A stretch of 21,042 bases of DNA from Methylococcaceae bacterium (lineage in GTDB: Bacteria > Pseudomonadota > Gammaproteobacteria > Methylococcales > Methylococcaceae): positions 1 through 21,042 of the forward strand of contig VEPB01000474.1 of NCBI GenBank assembly GCA_012026715.1, given 5' to 3'. The notes beneath the pieces are model-generated. The model did no database searches. It was not told where the DNA came from and was given only the letters and a program-made list of their open reading frames with translations. A program made the translations under genes and the position numbers. Every line of letters begins with the position of its first letter. Positions within the stretch are counted from its first letter, which is position 1. Positions 8,089 through 15,104 of the stretch are shown in pieces.

Positions 8089-9087
8089 TTAGGCTACCTG
8101 CGCTTGCCCAACCTGTTCGGCGGCGCGGCGCAGCACTTCCACACCGGATCCGTCACGGAAGGCGTTTTCGCTCAAGTAGCGCCGCCAGCGGCGACCGCCA
8201 GGAACCTGATGGAACAGCCCCAGGATGTGCCGCGACAGGGATTGCAGCCGGGTGCCCTTGGCCAATTCCGCCTCGACATAGGGCAGGAAACGCTCCAGCA
8301 CTTCAAGGCGACCAGGGATCGGATGATCGTCGCCGTAGATGCGCCGGTCCACCTCCGCCAGCAGATAGGGATCGTGATAAGCCGCCCGCCCGACCATGAC
8401 CCCGTCGAAATCGGCCAGATGGGCAACGGCATCGTCCAGGGTCAGGATGCCGCCGTTGAGGACGATGGCGAGATGGGGAAAATCCGCCTTCAGCCGGCGG
8501 GCCACGTCGTAACGCAGCGGCGGGATGTCGCGGTTCTCCTTGGGCGACAAGCCGCTGAGCCAGGCCTTGCGGGCGTGGATGATGAAGGTTCGGCAACCGG
8601 CCTCGGCCACTCGCCCGACGAAATCCGCCAGTTCCTCATAGCTGTCGCGGTGGTCGATGCCGATGCGGGTCTTCACGGTAATCGGCACGGCGACTTCCGA
8701 CCGCATGGCCAGCACGCAGTGCGCCACCAGCTCCGGTTCGGCCATCAGGCAGGCGCCAAAACGCCCCTTCTGCACCCGGTCGCTGGGACAGCCGACGTTG
8801 AGGTTGATCTCGTCATAGCCCAGTTCGGCGCCGATGCGGGCGCACACCGCCAGATCCTCCGGATCGCTGCCCCCCAGTTGCAGGGCGAGCGGATGCTCGG
8901 CGGGGTGATAACCCAACAGCCGCTCGCGGTCGCCGTGGATCACCGCCGCGCTGGTAACCATCTCCGTGTATAGCAGCGCGTGGCGGGAAATCAGCCGCAG
9001 AAAATAGCGGCAATGCCGATCGGTCCACTCCAACATCGGGGCGACCGCAAATGGTGAGTGATTAAAAACCAGGGGATCGTCTGACAT
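8089..9087 (-). CDS. dusA: tRNA-dihydrouridine synthase A
   Basis: DusA is an FMN-dependent enzyme that reduces uridine at positions 20/20a in the D-loop of tRNA, using NADPH. The translated sequence shows the TIM-barrel Dus features: VAPMLEWTDRHCRYFLR near the N-terminus, TEMVTSAAV, the active-site INLNVGCPSDRVQ (Cys100 from the chosen start), HARKAWLSGLSPKENR (characteristic of DusA) and the phosphate-binding VLNGGI and GVMVGRAAY strings. I choose the ATG at 9085-9087 (332 residues, the usual DusA length). The frame stays open to 9318, but those 77 extra residues are not Dus-like. The Shine-Dalgarno signal at the chosen start is weak. It is monocistronic as far as can be seen. Confidence 0.93.
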   Translation of the reverse strand: MSDDPLVFNHSPFAVAPMLEWTDRHCRYFLRLISRHALLYTEMVTSAAVIHGDRERLLGYHPAEHPLALQLGGSDPEDLAVCARIGAELGYDEINLNVGCPSDRVQKGRFGACLMAEPELVAHCVLAMRSEVAVPITVKTRIGIDHRDSYEELADFVGRVAEAGCRTFIIHARKAWLSGLSPKENRDIPPLRYDVARRLKADFPHLAIVLNGGILTLDDAVAHLADFDGVMVGRAAYHDPYLLAEVDRRIYGDDHPIPGRLEVLERFLPYVEAELAKGTRLQSLSRHILGLFHQVPGGRRWRRYLSENAFRDGSGVEVLRRAAEQVGQAQVA

Positions 9088-9570
9088 GACAAGCGCTTGA
9101 GCGTTTCGAGTCCGCGCGCACGGGTGGATTTCGGCAGGTGTTAGGCAAATATTGTGGTGCAAGTGCTCCAAAAATGCTGCAGGACTGTCCGGGGAGTACC
9201 GGTTCCCGAAACCGCAGCGAATCGGACCCATCGACGCCGGCAATACCTCTGACCGGCGCGACCATTCCGTACACTGAACCCTGGTCTCGCCACCCCGAAA
9301 GCCATTGACCATTGGCAATCCCGGATAGCCCGCGGGAAGTTCACCTCAATAAGTCATTATTCCCTGCCGGCTTGCTCCATAACCGGAATTTAGGACATAA
9401 AAAGCGGAATCCTGGACATATTATTGCGCCGGTGACGAGCGTAGGATGAATTCGGCGCCGAGCCGGCTTTGATACCAGATTGCCGATTGGTAGCGAAGGT
9501 GCGGCTGGACTGCACCATAGGGCTTGGCGCGGTACTTAAAACAACCCAGTCAAAAAAGAAGGAGCGCCCC
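9088..9570. other. Divergent intergenic region between dusA and the collagen-like gene
   Basis: These 483 bp separate two genes read in opposite directions and should hold both promoters. The clearest structure is a 21-bp-period direct repeat at 9384-9420. A TATTAT hexamer at 9419-9424 could be a plus-strand -10 box, without a convincing -35. A strong ribosome binding site (AAGAAGGAG, 9557-9565) precedes the collagen-like gene. No convincing ORF is present. Confidence 0.5.
9384..9420 (+). repeat. Two direct repeats CGGAATNNNGGACATA, 21-bp period
   Basis: CGGAAT-tta-GGACATA (9384-9399) and CGGAAT-cct-GGACATA (9405-9420) are identical at all 13 positions outside the 3-base spacer, and begin exactly 21 bp apart, about two helical turns. 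The pair lies about 150 bp upstream of the collagen-like gene. It could be a tandem operator. Alternatively it could be the relic of an insertion-sequence end, since some families (for example IS21-like elements) carry multiple terminal repeats. No transposase is nearby. Confidence 0.5.
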
Positions 9571-10809
9571 ATGCACCGTCCACAATGCACGCTATGCAAA
9601 ACCCTGCTGCTTTCCGCAGCCCTGGGCTATGCCAGCCTATTCCTGTTTGCCGCCGAAGCTCGGGCGGTATCGGTATCCGTCAATAATTTCCGGGGCGACT
9701 GGAATGCCGCCACGTATTATCGCGCCGGAGACGTGGTCGGTTACCTGAAGCAAAGCTATATCGCCCAAACCGGCAACCGCGGTCAGACGCCGGCGGCCGG
9801 GTCCACGGTTTGGTATCTGCTGGCGGCGCAGGGGCCGCAGGGCGCTGCCGGCACGAACGGTATCAATGGCAAGGACGGCATCAATGGCACCAACGGCAAG
9901 GACGGCATCAACGGTACCAATGGCATCGACGGAAAGGATGGCGCTCAGGGCCCCAAAGGCGATACCGGCCCCAAGCCGGTGTATGCCTACAGCCTAGTGG
10001 TGGGGCAAAACCCGGCGGCCGGCGACGGCACCGGCCGCGTGCTGGCGGCGCCGGATTACACCACCATCACCGACGCCCTCAACGCGATACCGGCAAACCT
10101 TTACGACGCCACCGCCGGCACCTGCAGCGCCCGCTACCTGGTGAAGGTGCTGCCCGGGGTTTACCCGGAATCCGTGGCGATGAAAGCGTGCGTGGACCTG
10201 GAAGGTTCGGGCGAGGCGAATACGCGGATTACTTATACCAACGGCAAGGCAGCAACGCTTGCTGGCGCCCCCGAATCGGAGGTTCGTTACCTAACGGTGG
10301 AAAACATTACTGTCTCCGCTCTGGCTCAAGTAACAGTGGCAGTTCAATATGACGACAACACGTTCAAATTGAGCCACGTTACGGTAACGGGGAAGAACGA
10401 CTACCCAAATGGCACGTTTAATTATGGTGTCAGAGGCGCAGGAGGTGCGCTAAGCGACGTCACAGTGAATTTAGCCGGGCAGTCGTCTTGCTATGGAGTG
10501 ACTGTACTTGGTGCAGGCGAGCTTTCTCTGGAGGGGGTGACGGTAAACGTAACCTGTCAAGTCGACGCAGTTGCACTAAGAGCAATTGGAAGCGCGCAAG
10601 CGAAGGTCACGAACTCCAGCCTGCATGGCGCTAACGAAAGTATGGGGGCGCACGATAACAGCTATGTCCGTATCGCTCACAGCGAACTCGACGGGCCGGT
10701 GTTCATCGATACTGCCAATGGCGCCAGTGCCGTCTGCGCCGGCTCCTACGACGGCAATTTCCAGCCGCTGACGCTGCGGGGTTGCCTGTCACCCAATGCC
10801 CTTCCGTGA
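9571..10809 (+). CDS. Secreted collagen-like / beta-helix mosaic protein
   Basis: The start is the ATG at 9571, with AAGAAGGAG just upstream (412 residues). The frame is open further upstream, but that part lacks protein character. Domains in order: a signal peptide (about 1-32, hydrophobic LLLSAALGYASLFLFAAEARA); a chitin-binding/CBM5-12-like module (about 33-87, WNAATYYRAGDVVGYLKQSYIA ending in VWYLLAAQ, split here as visible pattern Y..GD.V.Y....YIA); 16 uninterrupted Gly-X-Y triplets (88-135) rich in GxN and GKD; then a pectinesterase-like right-handed beta-helix (about 140-400, starting DYTTITDALNAIPA, with YLVKVLPGVYPESV). It is probably a surface or extracellular adhesin or polysaccharide-binding protein. 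Codon composition becomes visibly more AT-rich within the beta-helix (about 10,230-10,680), suggesting recombination. No catalytic residues can be named. Confidence 0.85.
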   Translation: MHRPQCTLCKTLLLSAALGYASLFLFAAEARAVSVSVNNFRGDWNAATYYRAGDVVGYLKQSYIAQTGNRGQTPAAGSTVWYLLAAQGPQGAAGTNGINGKDGINGTNGKDGINGTNGIDGKDGAQGPKGDTGPKPVYAYSLVVGQNPAAGDGTGRVLAAPDYTTITDALNAIPANLYDATAGTCSARYLVKVLPGVYPESVAMKACVDLEGSGEANTRITYTNGKAATLAGAPESEVRYLTVENITVSALAQVTVAVQYDDNTFKLSHVTVTGKNDYPNGTFNYGVRGAGGALSDVTVNLAGQSSCYGVTVLGAGELSLEGVTVNVTCQVDAVALRAIGSAQAKVTNSSLHGANESMGAHDNSYVRIAHSELDGPVFIDTANGASAVCAGSYDGNFQPLTLRGCLSPNALP

Positions 10810-10817
10810 GCCCTGCA

Positions 10818-10849
10818 TGGAATCGGGGATCGCCCGGTCCTCGATTCCA
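10818..10849 (+). terminator. Long hairpin just after the collagen-like gene
   Basis: Arms TGGAATCGGGGATC (10818-10831) and GGTCCTCGATTCCA (10836-10849) pair over 14 positions, two of them G-U in the RNA, around a GCCC loop. The stem begins 8 nt after the TGA. There is no U-tract behind it, so it is an atypical terminator or a 3'-end protecting structure. Confidence 0.45.
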
Positions 10850-10914
10850 CCGCACCACTCTTCACACCACAAGAAACCCTCGGCAATCACCAAAAAGATG
10901 CCGGGGAACCTTGG

Positions 10915-11355
10915 GTGGCGGGCCAGACCGTCAATCTGTGGACCTCGCCGTCGGAAGCCCAGCGGTCCCTGCCGAGCAGCAGCGGCGGGTCCGCCAAGTT
11001 CGGCAATTTGCAGCCGAAGACCTATACGATCTGCGAAATTCCGACGTCGCGCTGGGTCGTCACCACGCCGCCGTTACAGGACCCCATTTACGGATCGGCT
11101 TGTTACACCGTATTCCCGGCTCCTGGACAAACCACGACGGTGACGTTCTGCAATGCCGGGCACGCTGATCTTAGGCAAGGCAATGGTTTTGACAGCGCAG
11201 GGATGCGCCGTCGAAACCGGGTAAACACCTCTCATCGCTGCCCGAGGTTTTCTTGCGCCTTCCGGTTTTCGACCTCTATTGCACCGCTTCAATTCTTTGC
11301 GAAAATCACCCGGAACTCGAACTGTCGATCGTTTCGGCGCGAGTGCTTGGGGTAG
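10915..11355 (+). pseudogene. Orphan Cna-B/SdrD-like domain remnant
   Basis: From the GTG at 10915 the frame reads AGQTVNLWTS, then FGNLQPKTYTICE, SACYTVFPAPGQTTTVTFCN. This matches the pattern of a Cna-B/SdrD (prealbumin-like) repeat of surface proteins (T.L......G...F.NL.P.TYT.CE......W...GCYTV...PGQT....F.N). After about residue 82 the sequence becomes arginine-rich and no longer protein-like, running to a TAG at 11353-11355. There is no signal peptide and only a weak ribosome binding site. The frame is the same as that of the preceding collagen-like gene and is open back to its TGA. I read it as a broken or truncated surface-protein gene; a small expressed domain or readthrough product cannot be excluded. 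Confidence 0.45.
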
Positions 11356-11376
11356 TTTGAAAACGAGGAGGTCATC

Positions 11377-12276
11377 GTGGATGCGTTGACGGGCATGGTG
11401 GAGGGCTTGAATCTCAAGGCCAAGCTGACTTATTGGGGCGGAGTGTGTGGCGATTGGCTGATGGACCATAACTCCGACCATGAAATCTGGTTCCATCTCG
11501 TGAGCAAGGGCGACGGTTGGGTGCACTCGCCCACCTGGGTGCCCCCGCTCAAGCTGTCCGAGAGCGATCTGGTGCTGTTTCTGCCGCACGCGCCGCGTCA
11601 TGTCATCTCCTATCACCCGGCGCACATTCCCACCGACTTCAGCAATGTGCGGGTGACCACGGTCAACGACGGCGAAACCGGGTTCGTGTGCGGCTCGTTC
11701 GAACTGGGCGTTCCCAAGGCCGGCTGGTGGAAGGCGCTGCCGCCGGAAATCGTGATCCGCAAGGCGGATGCCGGCCCGGCGCTGTCAGGGTTGTTGCGGC
11801 TGATCAGCGCGGAAGCAGCCGATCCCCGCTTCGGCAGTCACGCGGTGATCGAGCGGCTGTGCGACGCCATCTTCGTGCTGGCGGTGCGCCATTGCATGGA
11901 GTTCAAGCTGGCCGATCGCCAGATCTTCCTGGCCCTGCAGGACCCCAAACTGGAACCCGTGCTCACCGCCATCCACCGCGACCCTTGCCACCCCTGGACG
12001 CTGGGGTCTCTGTGTGCTCTGTCCAGCCTTTCCAAAACCCGATTGAGCCATCGTTTCGGCGAGTTGCTCGGCTGTTCGCCGATGGAGTATTTGGCCGGTT
12101 GGCGCATACAGTTGGCTACCGGCTGGTTAAGGCAGCCGGGAGTGAACCTGGAAGAAGTCGCCGCGCGTTGCGGCTATCAGTCCACCGCCGCGTTCAGCAA
12201 GGCCTTCAAACGCGCCAACGGCCATTCGCCGGGCCACTACCGTCGAACCAAAGGTTGCCTGCGTGGGGCTGAATAG
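11377..12276 (+). CDS. AraC-family transcriptional regulator with N-terminal cupin
   Basis: This is a DNA-binding regulator of 299 residues. The N-terminal half (about 5-185) is an AraC-type cupin ligand-binding domain of the Cupin_6 kind (DHEIWFHLVSKGDGWVHSP, LSESDLVLFLPHAPRHVISY). The C-terminal part (about 195-296) is the double helix-turn-helix of the AraC/XylS family, with PWTLGSLCALSSLSKTRLSHRF and the second-HTH signature NLEEVAARCGYQSTAAFSKAFKRANGHSPGHYR (given here as family pattern rather than in full). The start is the GTG at 11377, supported by GAGGAGG 5 nt upstream; an ATG 4 nt later is out of frame. The effector is unknown. Neighbouring targets could be the collagen-like gene, but nothing in the sequence proves this. 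Confidence 0.92.
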   Translation: MDALTGMVEGLNLKAKLTYWGGVCGDWLMDHNSDHEIWFHLVSKGDGWVHSPTWVPPLKLSESDLVLFLPHAPRHVISYHPAHIPTDFSNVRVTTVNDGETGFVCGSFELGVPKAGWWKALPPEIVIRKADAGPALSGLLRLISAEAADPRFGSHAVIERLCDAIFVLAVRHCMEFKLADRQIFLALQDPKLEPVLTAIHRDPCHPWTLGSLCALSSLSKTRLSHRFGELLGCSPMEYLAGWRIQLATGWLRQPGVNLEEVAARCGYQSTAAFSKAFKRANGHSPGHYRRTKGCLRGAE

Positions 12277-12311
12277 GCTACCGCCAGCGGACCCGGACAG
12301 CCCTGTAACGA

Positions 12312-13448
12312 TCAACTCCGGTCGCGGCTACCGGTTGCGGTACCGGACGCAGTCCCGGTCGCCTCCTGCAGGCCCGGTATGCCGAGCCGCTGAATGCGCA
12401 GCGCGTTATCGCTCTCTTCGTAGCGGGGCAATTTCCCTTCGTACCGCCATAGCCGGTAAGCCAGGGAGGCCGTCAGCACCCGAATCGGATAATCCCGCGG
12501 CAGGTTCTGCAGGTAGGGCTGGATGGTGACGAAATCCTTGACGCCGTATTGTTCGACGATGGAGCGCAGCCCGCCGTTCTTGGGGCCGATGTTGTAGGCC
12601 AGCAGCCCCAGGAAGAGATCGCCTTTCATCTCCCCCAGATAATGCCGGAAGGTGGCGGCGGCCACATAGGTATTGTGGCGCTGGTTGAGCATGTCCAGAT
12701 CATCCTGCTGGAGGGTCTTGCGGACCTGTTCCATGGCGATCTTGGGGGCAGCGGTGATCTGGAACAGCCCCTTGCCGCCGTCCTTGCTGTCGCGCGGATA
12801 AAAGGAAGATTCGGCGGCGCCGATGCCCACCAAAATCTCACTGTCGACCCCGTAGGCCCGCCCGGCTTCCTCGATCAGGTCGCGATACACCTCGGCCCGC
12901 TGGACGATCTTTTCGAGGCTCTTCAAATCGGACCGTCGGTAGTTGGCATAGACCTGATGGGCCACCGTCGCGCGCTCGGCCTCGGCCACCCCACCCACCA
13001 GGGTGCGCAGGTTGTTCACATCGCCGCCGAACCGGCTGTCGGAGCTGTACCACAGGGCGCCAGCGGCAATGCCAACCGCCGTCAGGGCCGGCAGCAGCGC
13101 CTGATGCCGCAGCATCCAGGGACGCGCGCGGAACCACAGCCACAGAAACAGGGAAAACAACACCGCCAGGACCAGCACGGCAGTGGCAAAGGGGATCAGG
13201 TGGGTCCACAAACCGGTTCCGCCGAACCGACTCGCGGCCATGCCGAGCGCCGCCATGGTGGCGATCAGCCCGGCGATCAGCAGCGCCCCCGCCTCTACCG
13301 CCCGCAGCAGGGCCAACTGGCGGTGGGTGCGCAGCCATTCCCGCAAGGTCGGCTTGGGCGGCGGCAGCTTTTTCTTGCGCGGCCCTCGCGGCTTGCGTGG
13401 CTTTTTGGGTTCCGCCGGGGGCTGGGGATTTTCCAGTTCTTCGGCCAT
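12312..13448 (-). CDS. Membrane-anchored lytic transglycosylase (SLT domain)
   Basis: This 378-residue protein cleaves, by family, the MurNAc-GlcNAc bond of peptidoglycan with formation of anhydroMurNAc. The N-terminus is a proline/lysine/arginine-rich cytoplasmic segment (1-40). Three hydrophobic segments follow (about 44-70, 82-106 and 117-134), which would place the C-terminal domain in the periplasm. The SLT (GH23-like) domain spans about 185-340: catalytic Glu213 in GAAESSFYP, then GKGLFQIT (225-232) and AYNIGP (284-289). The tail is a low-complexity Thr/Gly/Ser stretch. It is the last gene of an operon: the ATG lies 3 nt after the stop of the upstream GTPase gene, with GGGAGG inside that gene as ribosome binding site. 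It is convergent with the AraC gene, 35 bp apart. Confidence 0.9.
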   Translation of the reverse strand: MAEELENPQPPAEPKKPRKPRGPRKKKLPPPKPTLREWLRTHRQLALLRAVEAGALLIAGLIATMAALGMAASRFGGTGLWTHLIPFATAVLVLAVLFSLFLWLWFRARPWMLRHQALLPALTAVGIAAGALWYSSDSRFGGDVNNLRTLVGGVAEAERATVAHQVYANYRRSDLKSLEKIVQRAEVYRDLIEEAGRAYGVDSEILVGIGAAESSFYPRDSKDGGKGLFQITAAPKIAMEQVRKTLQQDDLDMLNQRHNTYVAAATFRHYLGEMKGDLFLGLLAYNIGPKNGGLRSIVEQYGVKDFVTIQPYLQNLPRDYPIRVLTASLAYRLWRYEGKLPRYEESDNALRIQRLGIPGLQEATGTASGTATGSRDRS

Positions 13449-13451
13449 CGC

Positions 13452-15104
13452 TCAATCCTCCCGAACCGCAGCAGTCATGTTTGGAACCATGCGGCCCACC
13501 AACGCTGTCTCCGGCATGCCATCTCCTTGCGGCATGCCGCTCAGCAAGCGTTCCGCCTCATCCACCCGTTGCCGCCACTCGGCGCGAACCCGCGCGATGG
13601 CGTCTGCCACTTCGGTCTCGATCAGATCGAGCCCCGCGGCAACGCCGCGACGCAGACCGGTGGCGGCAACCCGTTCGGTGGAAGGTCTCAGCCTGAGATT
13701 GAGGAAGTAGGGAAGCAGCCAGGCCATGATGACCAACAGTCCGCTGTGGATGGCGAAATCAAGCCCGAGAAATCCGGCGTGGTTGACGGCGCTGGCGTAG
13801 TAGGCACTGACTGCCAGCCAGGATACCCAGCCGATGGCGGCCAGGGGCAGCAAAATCGCGGCGATGCCGGTCAGCCGCAGCAGCAGCCGGTGGAATCCGT
13901 TGCCGGGATTGGCCAGGGCCTGGCGCAGCTGCAGTTGGGCCTGGGAATGAAGCAGGCGGCCCGCCCTGGCCTGGCAGTCGTCAAATGCGCCGCGCAACTT
14001 GGCGAGTAATGCCGGCGAATCGGCTTCCAGCAACATCCGGTCGATGGCATCCTCCAACTGCATGGCGGCCCAGTCGTCCCACAACAGGCTGGGTGCCGGC
14101 GATCCGGAGGGCCTCTCCGGCCGCGCCAAATCGGCGGATTTCTGCAACGGGTTGGCCTCGCTGCGCACATAGTTGCGGGCGATCTCCCGGATCGGCCATT
14201 CCAGGCCTTGCTCCAGGGTCGTGCGCGCGGTCGCGAACACCTCGCTCCAACTCCGGTCGAGGCTCTCCCAGGCGCTCGCCGACCCCAGTCGCGCCACCAA
14301 ACCGCGGGTCAGCGTTGCCAGTTCCCGGCCCTTGAGCATCACGGCCCGGCGTTCCAGCTGTTCGACGACGTGGTGATCCGCCAGCGACTGGATCAGCCCT
14401 TCCAGTTCGGCGAAATCATCCGGTTCAGGCTCGCCGTCGCGGCAACAGGTCCGCAGCAGGACGGGCTCGGCAAAGCCGCCTTGCTTGAGCAGGGCGCGGA
14501 AGTCCTCCAACTGGTCCGGATGCCCCCGGTCCCACTGATTGATGACGAACAGCCAGGCGTGGCTGCAACCCTGCTCCCGCAGCAGCCGCCAGCCCTTGTC
14601 GTCCCGGTAACGCTCCGGACTCACCACATAAATCAGCACGTCGATGTGGGGCAGCCAGCTCAGCACCAGATCCCGGTTGTCGGTGGCGGTGCTGTCGATG
14701 TCCGGCATGTCGATCCACAACACCTGGCGACGGCGCTCGTCCCGGTGCAGGGCGGCGCGCACCCGGTCCACCGGAAAGACCTCGGGCAGCTGCCGCAGGT
14801 GCAAGGATTCGTGGTGAAAAAGGGATATTTCCCGCGAGGTGGGGCGTTCCACCCCGACCCGGGCGATGGCGTTGCCCGCCAGGCGGTTGAGCAGACTGCT
14901 CTTGCCCACCCCGGTACCGCCAAAAAAGGCGGCGACCAGGGGGCGGTGAGTCGCGGCGTCGAACAGTTTTGCCGGAGTACGGTCGCCGAGGTCCAGCAGC
15001 GGTGCCACCGCGTCGCCGCTGAGCCAGCCGTCGGCCTCGGCCTCCAGCGCCCAACGCCGCGCCTGGGCCAGCGCCCGCTGAAATTCCGCGTCCGTTGCCG
15101 TCAT
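13452..15104 (-). CDS. Dynamin-like membrane GTPase A
   Basis: This 550-residue P-loop GTPase has G1 GGTGVGKS at 62-69, the G3 region WIDMPDIDST with Asp132 (the usual DxxG glycine is replaced by Asp135) and G4 NQWD at 189-192. A helical region follows, then a hydrophobic hairpin of two membrane segments (about 408-436 and 446-470) and a C-terminal helical tail. This GTPase head, helical stalk and membrane hairpin layout is that of bacterial dynamin-like and related GTPases that act at membranes. The start ATG overlaps the preceding GTPase gene by 4 nt (ATGA) and has no Shine-Dalgarno of its own, so translation is probably coupled. The exact role is unknown. Confidence 0.85.
   Translation of the reverse strand: MTATDAEFQRALAQARRWALEAEADGWLSGDAVAPLLDLGDRTPAKLFDAATHRPLVAAFFGGTGVGKSSLLNRLAGNAIARVGVERPTSREISLFHHESLHLRQLPEVFPVDRVRAALHRDERRRQVLWIDMPDIDSTATDNRDLVLSWLPHIDVLIYVVSPERYRDDKGWRLLREQGCSHAWLFVINQWDRGHPDQLEDFRALLKQGGFAEPVLLRTCCRDGEPEPDDFAELEGLIQSLADHHVVEQLERRAVMLKGRELATLTRGLVARLGSASAWESLDRSWSEVFATARTTLEQGLEWPIREIARNYVRSEANPLQKSADLARPERPSGSPAPSLLWDDWAAMQLEDAIDRMLLEADSPALLAKLRGAFDDCQARAGRLLHSQAQLQLRQALANPGNGFHRLLLRLTGIAAILLPLAAIGWVSWLAVSAYYASAVNHAGFLGLDFAIHSGLLVIMAWLLPYFLNLRLRPSTERVAATGLRRGVAAGLDLIETEVADAIARVRAEWRQRVDEAERLLSGMPQGDGMPETALVGRMVPNMTAAVRED

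Larger units (their letters stand above)
10810..11376. other. Intergenic region between the collagen-like gene and the AraC regulator
   Basis: This 567-bp stretch contains the hairpin at 10818-10849, a Cna-B/SdrD-like coding remnant (about 10,915-11,160), and about 200 bp of moderately AT-rich sequence that probably carries the promoter of the AraC gene. I could not identify a good -35/-10 pair. Confidence 0.5.

Noticed and set aside
9088..9318. N-terminal extension of DusA up to an ATG at 9318
   Set aside because: The extra 77 residues are not Dus-like and would make the protein longer than the family; the ATG at 9087 gives the expected 332 residues.
9832..9975. Short DNA repeats as a CRISPR or satellite array
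   Set aside because: They are in-frame codon repeats of Gly-X-Y triplets in the collagen-like gene, without spacers.
10807..10849. Selenocysteine (UGA plus SECIS) in the collagen-like gene
   Set aside because: The stem-loop lies near the UGA, but the protein family has no redox role, the sequence after the UGA is not conserved-looking, and no selenocysteine machinery is visible.
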